DNA of 64,000 bases from contig JAGYXB010000180.1 of the NCBI GenBank assembly GCA_022495005.1, positions 62,001 to 126,000 of the forward strand, in the 5' to 3' direction. Shown one piece after another: positions 1 through 10,936 of this stretch. The position numbers and the translations under genes are program-made. The notes below the pieces were generated by a model that saw only the letters and a list, made by a program, of their open reading frames with translations, did not search any database and was not told the origin of the DNA. The first letter of the stretch is position 1. Each line of letters opens with the position of its first letter. The stretch is from Rhyacophila brunnea. Taxonomy: Eukaryota; Arthropoda; Insecta; Trichoptera; Rhyacophilidae.

Positions 1-452
1 TAACTTGCACCCACTACCCAAGATGTTTAATTTTAAAAATTGTAGCGCACATACCCAAGTAGGTACCTATATTATTTCAAATACCTTATGCAAGAAATGC
101 CAAATGTACAAAATAATCACCATTAAAATTAGTAAAGAATTGATCGATCAATTGAATGGTGTGAACCTCGGACTAATGATATACCTATAGAGAGGGCCTA
201 TTTTTCGGCAAAATGAAGCCTTGTTTCTAGCGTAAACCTAACGCACAGTAGAACACCGATATTATTATCAACTTAACCATGAAACGTTATGGTTATACCA
301 TGGTGTTGCTTCTCAGTACGACTAGGTGTGAACAGTCAAATTGCCAGTGGGAAAAACATAACATAAATCACAAATTACCTACCTACATATTATCACTTAC
401 GTACCTAATAATGCGAAATTTTGTATATTGGCGTAATCATTTTATTTCCGTT
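1..452. other. AT-rich stretch, no gene seen
   Basis: Only short open frames without recognisable domains. One AGGTACCT palindrome near 60, a motif scattered through the whole window. Confidence 0.5.
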
Positions 453-834
453 TTAAGGCGATACTTCAGTGAAACGGCAAATAATTTTCAACTATAGGTG
501 CGACGACATTTTGGATTCGCTGGCACTCGGAGACCGAACGTCGAGGTGTGAATACGTCAATTTGTTTCGTGATGGCGACGAGGGTATTCATTCTTAAATC
601 GTGTAAAGATGACTAAAAACGTTACCCAATTACTTTAAAAAGAAAACATGTCAATGAATATATTATTATTGTTACTAATAGAACAATAAACAGAACATTA
701 AATGGACGCATGTTGGATTTATATGACAAATTATATTTCGGTCGGCATGCGTCATTTGCACCCGCGACCCGCAATCCGCGCATCGCGTAGCCACGATTTT
801 TTTAGACCATGCCTCAACTGAGGTATACCCTTAA
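453..834 (-). mobile_element. TTAA-flanked MITE, copy 1 (piggyBac-like)
   Basis: The element body is 457-830 with TTAA at both ends (453-456 and 831-834). Terminal inverted repeats are imperfect: the left end reads GGCGATACTTCAGTG and the right end, reverse-complemented, GGGTATACCTCAGTTG. It aligns along its length, in reverse orientation, with copies at 4234, 29486, 38958 and 42271. There is no transposase. TTAA targets are the hallmark of the piggyBac superfamily; the assignment rests on that and not on coding sequence. Confidence 0.75.
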
Positions 835-2497
835 ACACATCGATTAGTCTTGAATAATCAAGAGATTTTATTGTAGTTAGATAGGTGTCACTACCTGATG
901 TAAATAATATTATTGCTATGTTAATATTTTCAAAATAATAAAATAATTTCTTTATATGTAATTCAATGTTAAATGTTACATAATATCTTCGCCACGGGTA
1001 GTTTAAATGGAATCGCTACACAATCGCTTAGTAAGGAGATTTCGCCTATAAGTCTTTTTTAATTTGCTATACAATTCGATATTGATCTTGGCCACTTGCT
1101 TAATGCAAACCATGTAAAAAAAAAACAACACGTGAATTTGCTAGATCCGGCATTCGAGTTACCAAAGCCCACAACTGTATTACCCCTCGTCTATCATAGG
1201 AGACATGATACTTACGTGGTGATTATTAATATTTTTCAGTATGTGTAGTCTAAGAAATAGTTTTTTTAATAAGCTAGTGAACGTTACCACGCAGGCGATT
1301 GTCCGGGTATAGAAAAAAGTGGCTCATTCAATGTTCAAAAATATAAGAATTTAAATATTGTTTTTACAATTTAAGTTATGGAAGCTACGCCTATTCTGAA
1401 CATAATATATTCAACATAACACATACATGTAGAGTTTTAACTTTGCTCTACACATCCATGATTTTAAATCCAAGCATTCGTTCAACACATACTGTTTAAT
1501 CGTATCAACAACCAATGCTTTAATATTATCGTAAAATCAAGAGCCGCTGAGTAATTAATACTTTATGAACTAAGATCGATATAAACTGATGTGACTTTAT
1601 TTCCTCATTATGATTGTTTATAGTTTATGGTCAGATTGTTTATGAATTCGTTCGAAATTCAAATTAGGATGCAGAGTTTATCAAGGATTTTCGATAGAGG
1701 GATGTATGATTGCCTTGAATAAACTTATTTTTTAAATGTCGAAAAATTGGCGGCATTTTAATTATTGGCTCTAAAACAGTAAAGCGGGAACCACATTGAG
1801 GTGCATGTCACGGACTATCACATGAACTCACGGCGATAAAAATGTCTATGGTTTCGTCATTTTGCAGAATAGTTTGAACGTGTACCATCTCGTAAATTCA
1901 CTGAATAATGACACTAATGAAGAGTACCTACCATAATGTAGTAAGTAATTTGAATTATTATTAATTATTCATGCTAATTTCAAGTAATTTTAACAGTTTC
2001 TACGTGTGCGTCCGTTAAAATACATGCGGCATGACATTCATAGATAATAGAACACAAACAAAAGCAGTGTAGGTAGATCATAGATAATAGAGAACATTCT
2101 CATAGAAAATACATAGTGCCAACTGCTAAAAACAAAAAATAACGTCAGTTTGACAGTGTGACGTGACAGACGAAAATTGTTGGCATGTGGAATATGATAA
2201 AAACGTTCAACTGTTCCCGCCTGGCTTGCAGTAAACAGACATGTACCGGTTTTGTTTCTTAGGGTGTTTCTAAGAAGGAATGTCTTTGTTTTGTTAGTCA
2301 TTTGTATCAATCCATAAAACATCTACCAGGATCCAACATTAAATTGTTTTAAATTAGTTTCAGGACTTGAGATCAGGCATTATGTCCACGACTGTACAAG
2401 GGGTGTAAAATAAGAAGTTAATTAATCACGAAATTCCATTCTAAGCGGAGGATATGAGCGGACTCTCTAATGTTAATGTTGTATTACGTCATTACGA
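835..2497. other. No gene recognised
   Basis: AT-rich sequence with short frames only. The longest (minus strand, 2038-2322, 94 codons) has no recognisable motif and no splice context that would support it. Confidence 0.45.
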
Positions 2498-2640
2498 GAA
2501 ATGAATGTTAGCCACTTACCACCAGCAGTTAGCCATTTACCACTAACCACCAGCCTCAACCTATTGGGTCTATACTCTGGGGCCAAACACCCATTAGAAC
2601 AGGTGAATTTTTAGACCCGAGATTTATAATAAACAATACG
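2498..2640 (-). repeat. SINE fragment (body of the family seen at 36095)
   Basis: Shares the blocks GAGAAATGNATGTNAGCCACTT and CTCAACCTATTNGGTC with the fuller SINE at 36095-36345, in the same orientation, but lacks its tRNA-like head. The copy has an internal duplication of the 'AGCCA-TTACCAC' piece. Confidence 0.55.
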
Positions 2641-4229
2641 TTTGTAATGAGTTAATTACTAACAGTATTTTTTCACGAACAGACAGTTAATTACGATGTG
2701 AAGATTCATAATATGTAGTTGGTTCCGAAAAAAGCAATAAAACTTTAAAATTACATACTAAAAACCTTCATACAATAAAATTATATTTAAAAAATGGAGT
2801 AATGCATCAGGTTTCCTTACAAAATTTAATAAGTAACCTACGTACTGAATTGGGAATGTTTATTTTGATGAAATTATAATAATGACTGCAATAAAAACAT
2901 TTCTGTGCATAAAAAACAATAAAAAAACATATCACATTTCCGATTAGCCGTAAAAATATAAAACGAATAAATTGTTGAAATGAAATTATACCCGCGCAGG
3001 ACTCTTTCAGTGGAAAGCTTGCGGTATGGTTAGCGTCACGTGTCGTGAGCTCTAGACTCTAGATTAATATATTTTGGATGCGTGAAAATGAAAAATATCC
3101 ATGCACATATTAAATCATTAGACCTACAAGGATAAATTACTCCAAAAAATGTATGCGGTACCAATACGACATAATAATCGGTGTTTTGTCGTGAAATGTT
3201 TCGAGAGGTTGCGCGCATCACTGTACAACATGAATGCGACATTCATACAGGATTTGATTTATGGCTGTGTCGCAGACGAGACGAGTTAATATGTGCGAGA
3301 CGGCTTCATAAGGCTTACGCGTATGCCAGCGCTTGTAGCTTCTAAAAAATACGAATGTGTACTGTCCGACAACAAGATCTCGTCGATAACAGAAAGTCGC
3401 TGTAGTTGCAAATATAAGACTTCTCAGTGACGTCCTTGTCATGGCCGCAACGCGTGCTTAAATAATGTATCGGCTCTCTTTTTAGATGCGACTCTTTTTT
3501 CTTTGCAATAAACCAAAAGTTTACTAATAATAATTATAACATCACCCCTAATCGTTTTAGACATGTTTTAATAATAAAAAGCATCAAATTACGTAAATTA
3601 ATAGATCCGTACACAACGGAAGCGTAAAATGAAACAATAGATTTGGGGATGTTCCTCATTTGAAAACGGAAGTGAGACTAACTGCACGGGAGGGACTTGC
3701 CAGTTCACAGTTTTAACACGTGGACAAGAAATTCTTGTTCGACAATAAGGACGTCATCAAGATCACAAACTCGGACAGTTAAGAATGTGAGGTTTGAGTC
3801 CCACTTGCGATACCATTTATGAAGCTATAATTTATTATGCCTTGCGATATTATCATTTTTTTTTGTCAGAGCTTCCGTTTTGTTATATTCGCTGTATATT
3901 TGGTGCATTCTGCATACAACGGCGAGATCCATTCGGATTTAATGGCCAAATAAACATGTGGAATCGTAAAAACGGCCAAAGTACGCATTTATGTTTATAT
4001 CAGGCGCTAAGTTCGACTTGCACACTATTGCAAGTTTGAAATGCAAACTTTATGGCGATCCACTATTAAATTAATCTTTGGCCAAATCATTTACGGCGAA
4101 TTGAACCAACAACAGGGCGCATTAGGAACCCATGATACTAAGAATACACACGACCACACATAACATAATATTATGATGCTTTACGTCAGGTATTATCGTG
4201 TTCTGTAACTTCTACAAAAAAACTAATTA
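2641..4229. other. No gene recognised
   Basis: A more GC-balanced part at 3000-3450 holds two overlapping minus-strand frames (68 and 74 codons) without known motifs. Around 3788-3815 a TGAGGTTTGAGTCCCA string resembles a tRNA B box, but no matching A box was found at the right distance. Confidence 0.4.
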
Positions 4230-4609
4230 TTAAGGCTATACTGCAGCTGAGGCATGGCCTAAAAAGATCATGACTAGGCGATGCGCGGATTGTGCAAAAT
4301 AACGCGAGCCCAACGTAATATAATTTGCCATAAAAATTCAAAATGCGTCCTTTTAATGTTATGTTTATTATTATATTCGTAATAATAATAGTATATTCAT
4401 TGACATGTTTTCTTTTTCAAGTAGGTACATGCAGAACGTTTTTCAGTCATCTTTACACGATTTAAGAATATATTCCTCCAACGCCATCACAAAACAAATT
4501 GACGTGCGTACACCTCACTGTCAGTCTCCGATTGGTGACGACTGCGAAATTTCGTTCCACCTACTGTTGAAAATTATTTGCCGTTTCACCTATGTAGGTA
4601 TGCTCTTAA
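4230..4609 (+). mobile_element. TTAA-flanked MITE, copy 2
   Basis: Element 4234-4605 between TTAA at 4230-4233 and 4606-4609. It begins GGCTATACTGCAGCTGAGGC and is collinear with copies at 29486, 38958 and 42271. No coding capacity; the 71-codon frame inside is a by-product of the repeat. Confidence 0.75.
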
Positions 4610-4861
4610 TATACGAATGAAAAAGAATAGAAACCATCAGGCCGATTTAAAAAATACATAAAAGTATTTAAGCCGAATGGAATATACATTCATCAGCGCT
4701 TTGCAGAAACTGTGGTTATTACGAATTTTAAAGTAGCATTACTTTCGAGTTATTAATACGACAACTATTTAGTTTAATTAGGGAAGCTATATATAAAAAA
4801 AAATATGCTGGGCGTTCTTGACGCATTAAATGACAGCCGCTTTAGGACTTCATGACTTTAG

Positions 4862-5050
4862 ATGTTACGAGGAGATAAGAGAACGCACCAAGCAGCCTAT
4901 CATCACGCCGAGAGAGAAGAGGCGACGTTGGACCTAGCTCGGCCACGTGCTGCGGATGCCAGAAGAGAACTTCAACCTGGCTTGTCTGTTCTTCAAGACA
5001 ACCGTATTCCGGCGAACTGGAAGGCCGCCAAAAAACCACGTTTGATAACT
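4862..5050 (+). pseudogene. LINE reverse-transcriptase C-terminal fragment
   Basis: Read in the right frame this encodes EIRERTKQPIITPREKRRRW, one stop codon, then LGHVLRMPEENF and RRTGRPPKN. The 'LGHVLRMP ... GRP' signature marks the region after the RT core in RTE-type non-LTR retrotransposons. Nothing upstream belongs to the element, so it is a short degenerate fragment. Confidence 0.7.
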
Positions 5051-5622
5051 TCTTATAATTTTAAGTATGACATATATTTGCGATTTACATGGTAGTTCAT
5101 CTGAATAATGTTCTTTTATTTAATATTTACTGAATAAGTATACTCAGCCAAGATTTTAGAATCAATATTTATATAAGGTACCTATTGAAAATAGTACCTA
5201 AATGATTTTAATAACCTCAGTAAACATACCAAAAAATCAAGAAAAAAATAAACTTCAACAGATGCCGTTAGTTGGCTAATAACAAACCAGAAGCGTAATG
5301 CTGAAGCAATGTATATTATAGCTACTTCACATTGAACAATGTCACTTACGATCTTACGAGTACAATCCATTCGGAACGTATATCTTGAAAAGAGGAAAAT
5401 TTCGGTTTTCCTCTACTCTACCCTTCTTTAATACCTTAGGAAAATAAGGAAATTAAATCGAATTGAATAAAATAACTCAGAATATGGTAAACCAAATTTG
5501 ATTGGTACATTTATTATTGTAAAAAAAGTTAAATAACAGCAGTGTAGTTATTTAATTAAAACCAAGCGTAAAGTAAGCAAAATATTTAAACCCTGATGAC
5601 GGCTAAGATTGATCCATGGAAC
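5051..5622. other. No gene recognised
   Basis: AT-rich sequence holding short frames only; the last 8 bases are the target duplication of the next element. Confidence 0.45.
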
Positions 5623-5841
5623 CAGTGATGCCAACCTATAAGTACTATAATTATAGTAAAATACTATAATTTTGATTTCGCAAAAAATGTAAAATACTAT
5701 AATTTTACGACAAATGTACCAAAATACGATAATTTTAAAGGATTCAAGACGAAAAATGTTCCTGTACTATATATTTTTCAGAAATACTATAATTGTTACG
5801 CCTTTGTACTATAATCATCATAGAAGAATATGGCAACACTG
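5623..5841. mobile_element. hAT-like MITE with perfect 8-bp target duplication
   Basis: The 219-bp element begins CAGTGATGCCAACC and ends TGGCAACACTG. CATGGAAC is duplicated exactly at 5615-5622 and 5842-5849. Eight-base duplications and CAGTG...CACTG ends are typical of hAT transposons. The interior is built of repeats of the ATACTATAATTTT type. A relative with the same termini and interior motif starts at 54055. Confidence 0.8.
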
Positions 5842-6777
5842 CATGGAACATGCTTTGCCTACTGATTCTTTGAATGCTGGTTGCCCAAATTCGAAATAAA
5901 ATAAATTGCGGGGCGCGGGTTTACAGAGTTTATACGTCATTCCCGAAGCGCCGTTCGCGCACGTTCGCGGCCGACTGGAGTCTGGCGGCCGCGCTACTTT
6001 TGTGAATTTATTTTTTATAACGCCCGTGAGATTTTTTGTAAGGTCAAGATAAAAGCATGTATCCATGCTAAAATATCTTGTGGGAACTGGAACAGTGTCT
6101 GATTTTAATGATACATTTTCCAACTACCAAAAAAAAGTATTTCTTCCCTATCCAATTATTTTACTATTAAGATTACTGTGATGCCATATAAACGCGCGTA
6201 TTTATTAATACGCGCGTTAACATGATCTTACTCCGTACTTCATTTATCGTTTATCAATTATTTATGACTATGGCTATGGCCGTATGTTGTAGCCTAGCCA
6301 CTGGGAAATGTCAATAGAAATGGCGTATTTCAAAAAAAATACTACCTTATTCTTAGGTCAATAATTATTATAAGTAAAGCAAACATTATTCGTAGGATGT
6401 TTATCACATTTGAATGGTCAAAGACATAGTTTATAATCAGTATCTTTAGAATTGTCTTCAAATGTGTTAATCGTGCCCATTTTTGAATAATAAAATGCCT
6501 AATACTTATCAAATTTGGGATCAAAAAGATTATAAAATATTTTTTTTTATCAAATATGTTACTATATAATGTTATCATTAATTTTACTAATGGTTTTGTA
6601 AATGCGTTTAAAAATTAATAAATCTAAAAAATCTTAACACCACTTCACATGGACGTACTGAAATATGACTATATTCTAAAACATTAGAGCGAGAGGTTTA
6701 AATGAATAGTATTTTATGTAATAAAAATACTTTATGCAGTCATCAAATATTTAAAATAAATATAAAGGATAATACGG

Positions 6778-6819
<42 letters not shown>

Positions 6820-6929
6820 TATCTACAACGTTTAAGGAATGTCCAGGTTACGCTCTGAAAATTCCATAAAAGCTCCATTTTGACTTACGCTGAGCATGTG
6901 GGCTAATAAAATGTGAATTTGTTGAATCG
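5842..6929. other. GC-rich block and (TA)n microsatellite; no gene seen
   Basis: 5905-6000 is a CpG-rich block (GGGGCGCGGGTTT, CGCGGCCGACTGG) standing out from the AT-rich surroundings; on the minus strand it is part of a 101-codon frame with no known motif. 6785-6811 is a (TA)n microsatellite. Confidence 0.5.
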
Positions 6930-7150
6930 GACCCTATCTTAATATTATTACATATATATTATGGTTATATTTATTATTAAAATTTAGTTATTAAGTTTTC
7001 TAAGCATCGCCTAAGAGATTTTTGACTAATTCATAGTTTTAATATTTTTTATATTTATTTTATAAAACATCGATTTTTATAAAAAATATAAATGTGTAAC
7101 TATAACTTCAAAACCTTTTTATTTATATCAAATCGAGCTTCAATATTGGG
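6930..7150. repeat. Half copy of the inverted-repeat family at 30981-31320
   Basis: Shares the stretch around GACTAATTCAT, TTTTAATATTTTT and AAACATCGATTTTTATAAAA with both arms of the palindrome at 31067-31320, and its 5' lead-in with 30981-31066. It ends near GCTTCAATATTGGGACC, the counterpart of the loop of the other copy. Confidence 0.6.
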
Positions 7151-7299
7151 ACCAAACCTTAACGGTACGTCCAAACTTCCGTCGCCATTATATGACATGC
7201 AACCATGGCATTCATGACTAATTGTTGACACCATAATGGGACATCCAATTTTGATGTAAAATAAAGTGGATGTCACAGACTGACACTAAAAATCTTAAA

Positions 7300-8030
7300 A
7301 ATAATTGTGACAATAATTAAGCCACGCGCATTCGATAACTTCTTGTGGATGCGACAGCTCGCAATAACTTGTAGGTTATATGTTTATCGCTAGTCTCAAA
7401 GTGTGTGTCTGGGTATTTTCAATTTATTTATTTTTTAACATATTGTGGACATTACAAATTATAAGTTTAAGACGTTCACAACATGACATTTAGAAACAAA
7501 GAAATTTAAAACAGTATTACATAAAAAAAGAGTTAGATCAGTAGATAAATTAGATATGTACAAGGAAGTACACCGGATGAGTTAAGCAGACCTATTTTAA
7601 GAATTTACAAAACAACGTCCACCTAAACTCATTCTCACGTAGGTGGAATATATCAACATCCGAAGCAATTTCGTTGAACATACCAGTGGCAGGTTGGTTC
7701 TGCACCCTGGGAGAATTCTCTCTCTATTTCTGAGAGTCTCTATTTCTAAGATAGTTATCAGGGACACACAGGTCAACACTGCCCAGAATGTCACACTTCT
7801 CATAGAGAGATACATATTTATCAATTAATACAGTTGAAATTGTAAATTATCAAAAAAATGTCTCAAATAGCTTCGTATTTTCCCGCTAGGTGCCTCTTAT
7901 AAACGGCTCAGTAAAGGCTTCATCTTAACTCCGCTCCTTAAAAATTAATATAATAAATTATTATGGATATTTTTTTAAGTGTACCCCCACCCCGAACTAT
8001 TTTTCTGTGTGTGCGCCTGCCAGCAAGCAG
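7300..8030. repeat. Interspersed repeat split by a LINE 3' end
   Basis: 7319-7425 matches 50835-50945 (GGCCACGCTCATTC, GATAGCTGGCAATAA and the AGACTCAAA region) and 7940-8030 matches 50995-51080 (CATTTTTCTGTGT). In the 50.8-kb copy the two parts lie close together; here they are separated by the LINE fragment at 7425-7805. 7825-7940 also matches 30770-30870 in reverse orientation (AGAGGCACCTAGCG). Confidence 0.6.
7425..7805 (-). mobile_element. Jockey/CR1-type LINE 3' end, family I
   Basis: Minus-strand fragment covering the last part of the pol frame and the 3' UTR. It matches the better copies at 24980-25525 (plus) and 34470-35170 (minus). The 3' end is marked by CCACAATATGTTAAAAA on the minus strand. 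Conserved pieces include the counterpart of RTNLPLV and FRWTLFYKFLK, here broken by indels. 5'-truncated. Confidence 0.65.
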
Positions 8031-8509
8031 TATGCGAAGTTTATGACCCTACACACCCGGGCACACGATCGAGCAGTATAATAGAACGCGAATACAATAC
8101 GTTCAATCCTAAATGTCGGAATGGTCGATGCTAATAAAATTCGATACTCTCGCGTAATGAACGATTGCGTCTGAAAATACAAAACAAACAACTCGCCAGA
8201 GTGCTGTATAAGTTGCATACAGATCGATTTGCGCTGAACCGTTTGGAATTTTATTGTTGTTTATAGTTGCTTGGACAAAGGGAGGCGGTGTGCGGGAAGA
8301 TCACGAATTTGGCGGTGTGACTATGTCTATAACCACTTGTGGACGAAACCGTGTCCGGTAACTTGTACGTATGCAGTTCGCCATATCACACTTCACCGTG
8401 AAATGTTGTATCGGAAATTTATATGGCCGTATATTATTAACGACTGTCCAACCTCTTTGGGTCGTATAGTACTGAGATAAAATTGTCTAAATTGGGGTTT
8501 ACATGAAGG

Positions 8510-8935
8510 CAGCGGCAAACGAATTTAAAAAATAGCCGATATTATGCTGGATTATTTGTTATGTTAGGTTTTCATTCAGCCAAAATCAGCTATGAGAATA
8601 GAATTAATGTTCATATTGATTCAATAAAATTGGAGACCGTATAGTATACGGTCGTCTCTTTCCGATAGAAAGCTCACGGCGAACTGTGCCAGGGTGAAAT
8701 GTTTTACGTACAATTTACATGTAACCGGATGAGACAGAGCGCAGCGAATGGTAGATGAGGTGCTATAACCAGGGAATTGAGGCAGACTATTTTTATATAA
8801 TAATATATTTTTATTCAACGAATAATTCACAAAATTTGAGAATGTAGCATTCTTTCATCCAATAAAGAATGTTTCATTGTTAAATCTTGTGAATTATTAT
8901 TCGTTAAATAAAAAAATATTATTATACAAAAATAT
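8510..8935. repeat. Repeat with AT-rich hairpin
   Basis: 8507-8570 matches the two sides of the insertion at 53985/54605 (GCGGCAAAC, AAATAGCCGATAT, CTGGATTATTTGTTA). 8786-8935 is an inverted repeat with ~60-bp arms (AACGAATAATTCACAAAATT against AATCTTGTGAATTATTATTCG). A half of the same hairpin appears near 21630. Confidence 0.55.
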
Positions 8936-9121
8936 TTTATATAATAATATGTTTTATTAAATTATGACCAAATCCAAGTCTAACTACAATTTGTAAAGAT
9001 CCTGACACCAGTCAGAATTAATTGAAAAGGTACTTTGATTTAAAATAAAAAAAATTAACACAATTTATGAAGTGTGTGTCAAAAAAAGTAAAAACCACTA
9101 CTTAATTTCGTCGTCATTAGA

Positions 9122-9200
9122 TAGGACGTACATAGCTTAATTGGTAGAGCACGTTGGCGCGAATCCAGTGAATGCGGGTTCGACCCCGCTGGGCATCGTA
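9122..9200 (+). repeat. tRNA-derived SINE head / pseudo-tRNA
   Basis: A box A-like TAGCTTAATTGGTAGAGC is followed 30 bases later by a perfect B box, GGGTTCGACCCC, which also forms a good T-arm. The would-be acceptor strands do not pair, so a working tRNA is unlikely. The same unit occurs at 21740-21820 (minus), 21840-21910 (plus) and 45957-46060 (plus). A T-rich tail follows. Confidence 0.6.
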
Positions 9201-9578
9201 TTTTTTTTTCAAAAATATTCCTTCTAGTAGTTATATATTTCTTTATTTATTATTTATTTTTTATAGAATTCCACGCTAGGCATGCATGCATTGCTAAAAT
9301 TGCTGTTGTGGGTGTTGGATGTGGATAATGTGTGCGGTAGTCTGCGGCAGAAGCGACGAGACGCGGTAAGGTCGTATGTGAAGTATGAGCTTTCCAAACT
9401 CTACATCCGTCCGTCGTAACTCGTGGCACTGTGTAGCATAATGTGAAAAATGCAGCGTTTGGTCACCACTGGGGGTGGATGTGGTTAGTGGTACAGCCTA
9501 ATTGTTTCCGGAAAGCTCTGGGCCGTTAATTTAATTTTAGACTACCCCAAACTATGGAGTATGATCCACTTTTCGCAC

Positions 9579-9630
9579 ACATGGATCTTGGGAAGGCCTT
9601 CAGTGGATCGACTTCGGATGATGATAATAA
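9579..9630 (+). mobile_element. LINE 3' tail fragment
   Basis: GGAAGGCCTTCAGTGGATCG followed by a GATGATGATAATA tail matches the extreme 3' ends at 23630-23680 and 53320-53370, where the protein ends EAFIQQWID. Only the last ~50 bases of the element remain. Confidence 0.55.
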
Positions 9631-9705
9631 ATCCCAGTGGCGAAGGGTAGAGGTATACTGTTAAGATTCGACATAATTAGTGCACACTAAACTTTGTCAG
9701 TCTTA

Positions 9706-9856
9706 AAGTGGGGCCACACCGGCAACAAGTCGCGCGACAACTCGTTAAATTTTACGATAATTATCATAATTGCTTAAGAAATTTTACGATAATTATCATG
9801 CTTATCGTAAAATTTAACGAGTTGTCGCGCAACTTGTTTTCGGTGTGGCCCCACTT
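9706..9856. mobile_element. PIF/Harbinger-like hairpin MITE, copy 1
   Basis: 151 bp, nearly self-complementary: AAGTGGGGCCACACCG at the left and its complement at the right, with inner arms TCGTTAAATTTTACGATAA. Flanked by TTA at 9703-9705 and 9857-9859; three-base TTA/TAA duplications are typical of PIF/Harbinger. No coding sequence. Confidence 0.75.
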
Positions 9857-9859
9857 TTA

Positions 9860-10012
9860 TGACGGGTCCACACTGGCAACATGTCGCGCGACAACCTCGT
9901 TAAATTTTACGATAATTATCATAATTGCTTAAGAAATTTTACGATAATTATCATACTTATCGTAAAATTTAACGAGGTTGTCGCGCGACATGTTGCCAAT
10001 GTGGATCCGGCA
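9860..10012. mobile_element. PIF/Harbinger-like hairpin MITE, copy 2
   Basis: 153 bp, sister of the preceding element with different outermost bases (TGACGGGTCCACACTGG ... CCAATGTGGATCCGGCA). Its left TTA (9857-9859) is also the right TTA of copy 1; its right TTA is 10013-10015. Inner palindrome CATGTCGCGCGACA as in the 43573 copy. Confidence 0.75.
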
Positions 10013-10391
10013 TTATCCTTATCTTACCTCTCGCCACTGATGAATAAATATATGGTTTATGTTGATTTTTAATACTATGTCGCAAAACTATGTGTTACTA
10101 TACATTTAATACATTATTATTATTACTTAAAAAACCGATAAAATAGTAACATATAAATTATCTATGAGTTATGACGTCCGATTGACAGTCATTGTCATCC
10201 ATAAGACAAACAAGGTTTTTGTATTAAATTTTATCGTCGTTGTCAATATATTGTTTACAATTAATTATTATTATAATATTTTAATAGTTAACTTGTGTTT
10301 CTTTGTCATATTTATTAAGCATAGTTATCTAACAATGTAAAGCAAGTGCTATATATAGTATAAAGTAAGTATAAATACAATATATTTATAG

Positions 10392-10936
10392 CAGGGGTGG
10401 CGAACCTATGGCACGCGAGATGATTTTGCCTGGCACGCGAATGTTTTATTTTGAAGAGAAAAAATAGTCATAATAATATTACTATATAAGTATTACATTT
10501 AAATATATAATTGCATAGGTCAGTCCTTAGGCTATATGCTTCACACATAATACTATCGCACTGACCTCATCAGGCGACGGGGGAAGTAAATTTGTGCGTA
10601 AAAACCAAACTAAGTAATACAGTAACAAGCAATTTCATTGGTACCCACAAAAATGGCTGTACCAAATAAGAAACAAAAACATGGCGGAGCTAGTAGTAAT
10701 AATTCTAGCAGACAGTTTCAAAATTGGTTGACTGAGATGTATGGCGTAATAATTGAAAAAAGTGATAAAGCTATTTGTACAATGTTCTATGAGTAGTATC
10801 TAGAAGATCGTCATTTTTTAATAGGGTTTTTAAAAATTATTTTTCCCCCATGAAAAACTACTTGGCACGTCAGACAGTCGAAAAATAATATTTGGGAAAT
10901 TTCGACACGCGTACGTAAAAGGGTTCGCCAACCCTG
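10392..10936 (+). mobile_element. hAT non-autonomous element with CAGGGGTGGCGAACC end
   Basis: The 545-bp element starts CAGGGGTGGCGAACCTATGG and ends GGTTCGCCAACCCTG; terminal inverted repeats match over about 15 bases. This terminus is widespread among hAT elements of animals. It keeps the start of a transposase gene (separate entry) but lacks the catalytic region, so it is an internal-deletion derivative. A stray end of the same type lies at 29463-29481. Confidence 0.8.
10653..10796 (+). pseudogene. hAT transposase N-terminal remnant
   Basis: A 47-codon frame starts at the ATG at 10653: MAVPNKKQKHGG, then FQNWLTEMYGVII, then EKSDKAICTMFYE and a stop. The order basic start, aromatic/Trp segment, 'E...KAIC..C' is how BED-zinc-finger hAT transposases begin; here the second cysteine of the finger is replaced (MFYE) and the frame stops. 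It lies inside the hAT ends at 10392 and 10936. The DDE/RNaseH and dimerisation regions are absent, so it cannot be active. Assignment rests on this short resemblance plus its position between hAT termini. Confidence 0.55.

Larger units (their letters stand above)
9635..10039 (+). mobile_element. hAT-like MITE B, copy 1, carrying two nested MITEs
   Basis: Begins CAGTGGCGAAGGGTAGAGG and ends ACCTCTCGCCACTG. The 5' part runs to ACTTTGTCAGTCTTA, where the other B copies continue with ACGTATTTG; here two hairpin MITEs are inserted, and only ~24 bp of B remain on the right. The flanking 8 bases do not match. Confidence 0.7.

Noticed and set aside
9122..9200. Functional tRNA gene
   Set aside because: Good A and B boxes and T-arm, but the acceptor strands do not pair and the unit is repeated as diverged copies elsewhere, so a tRNA-derived SINE fits better.
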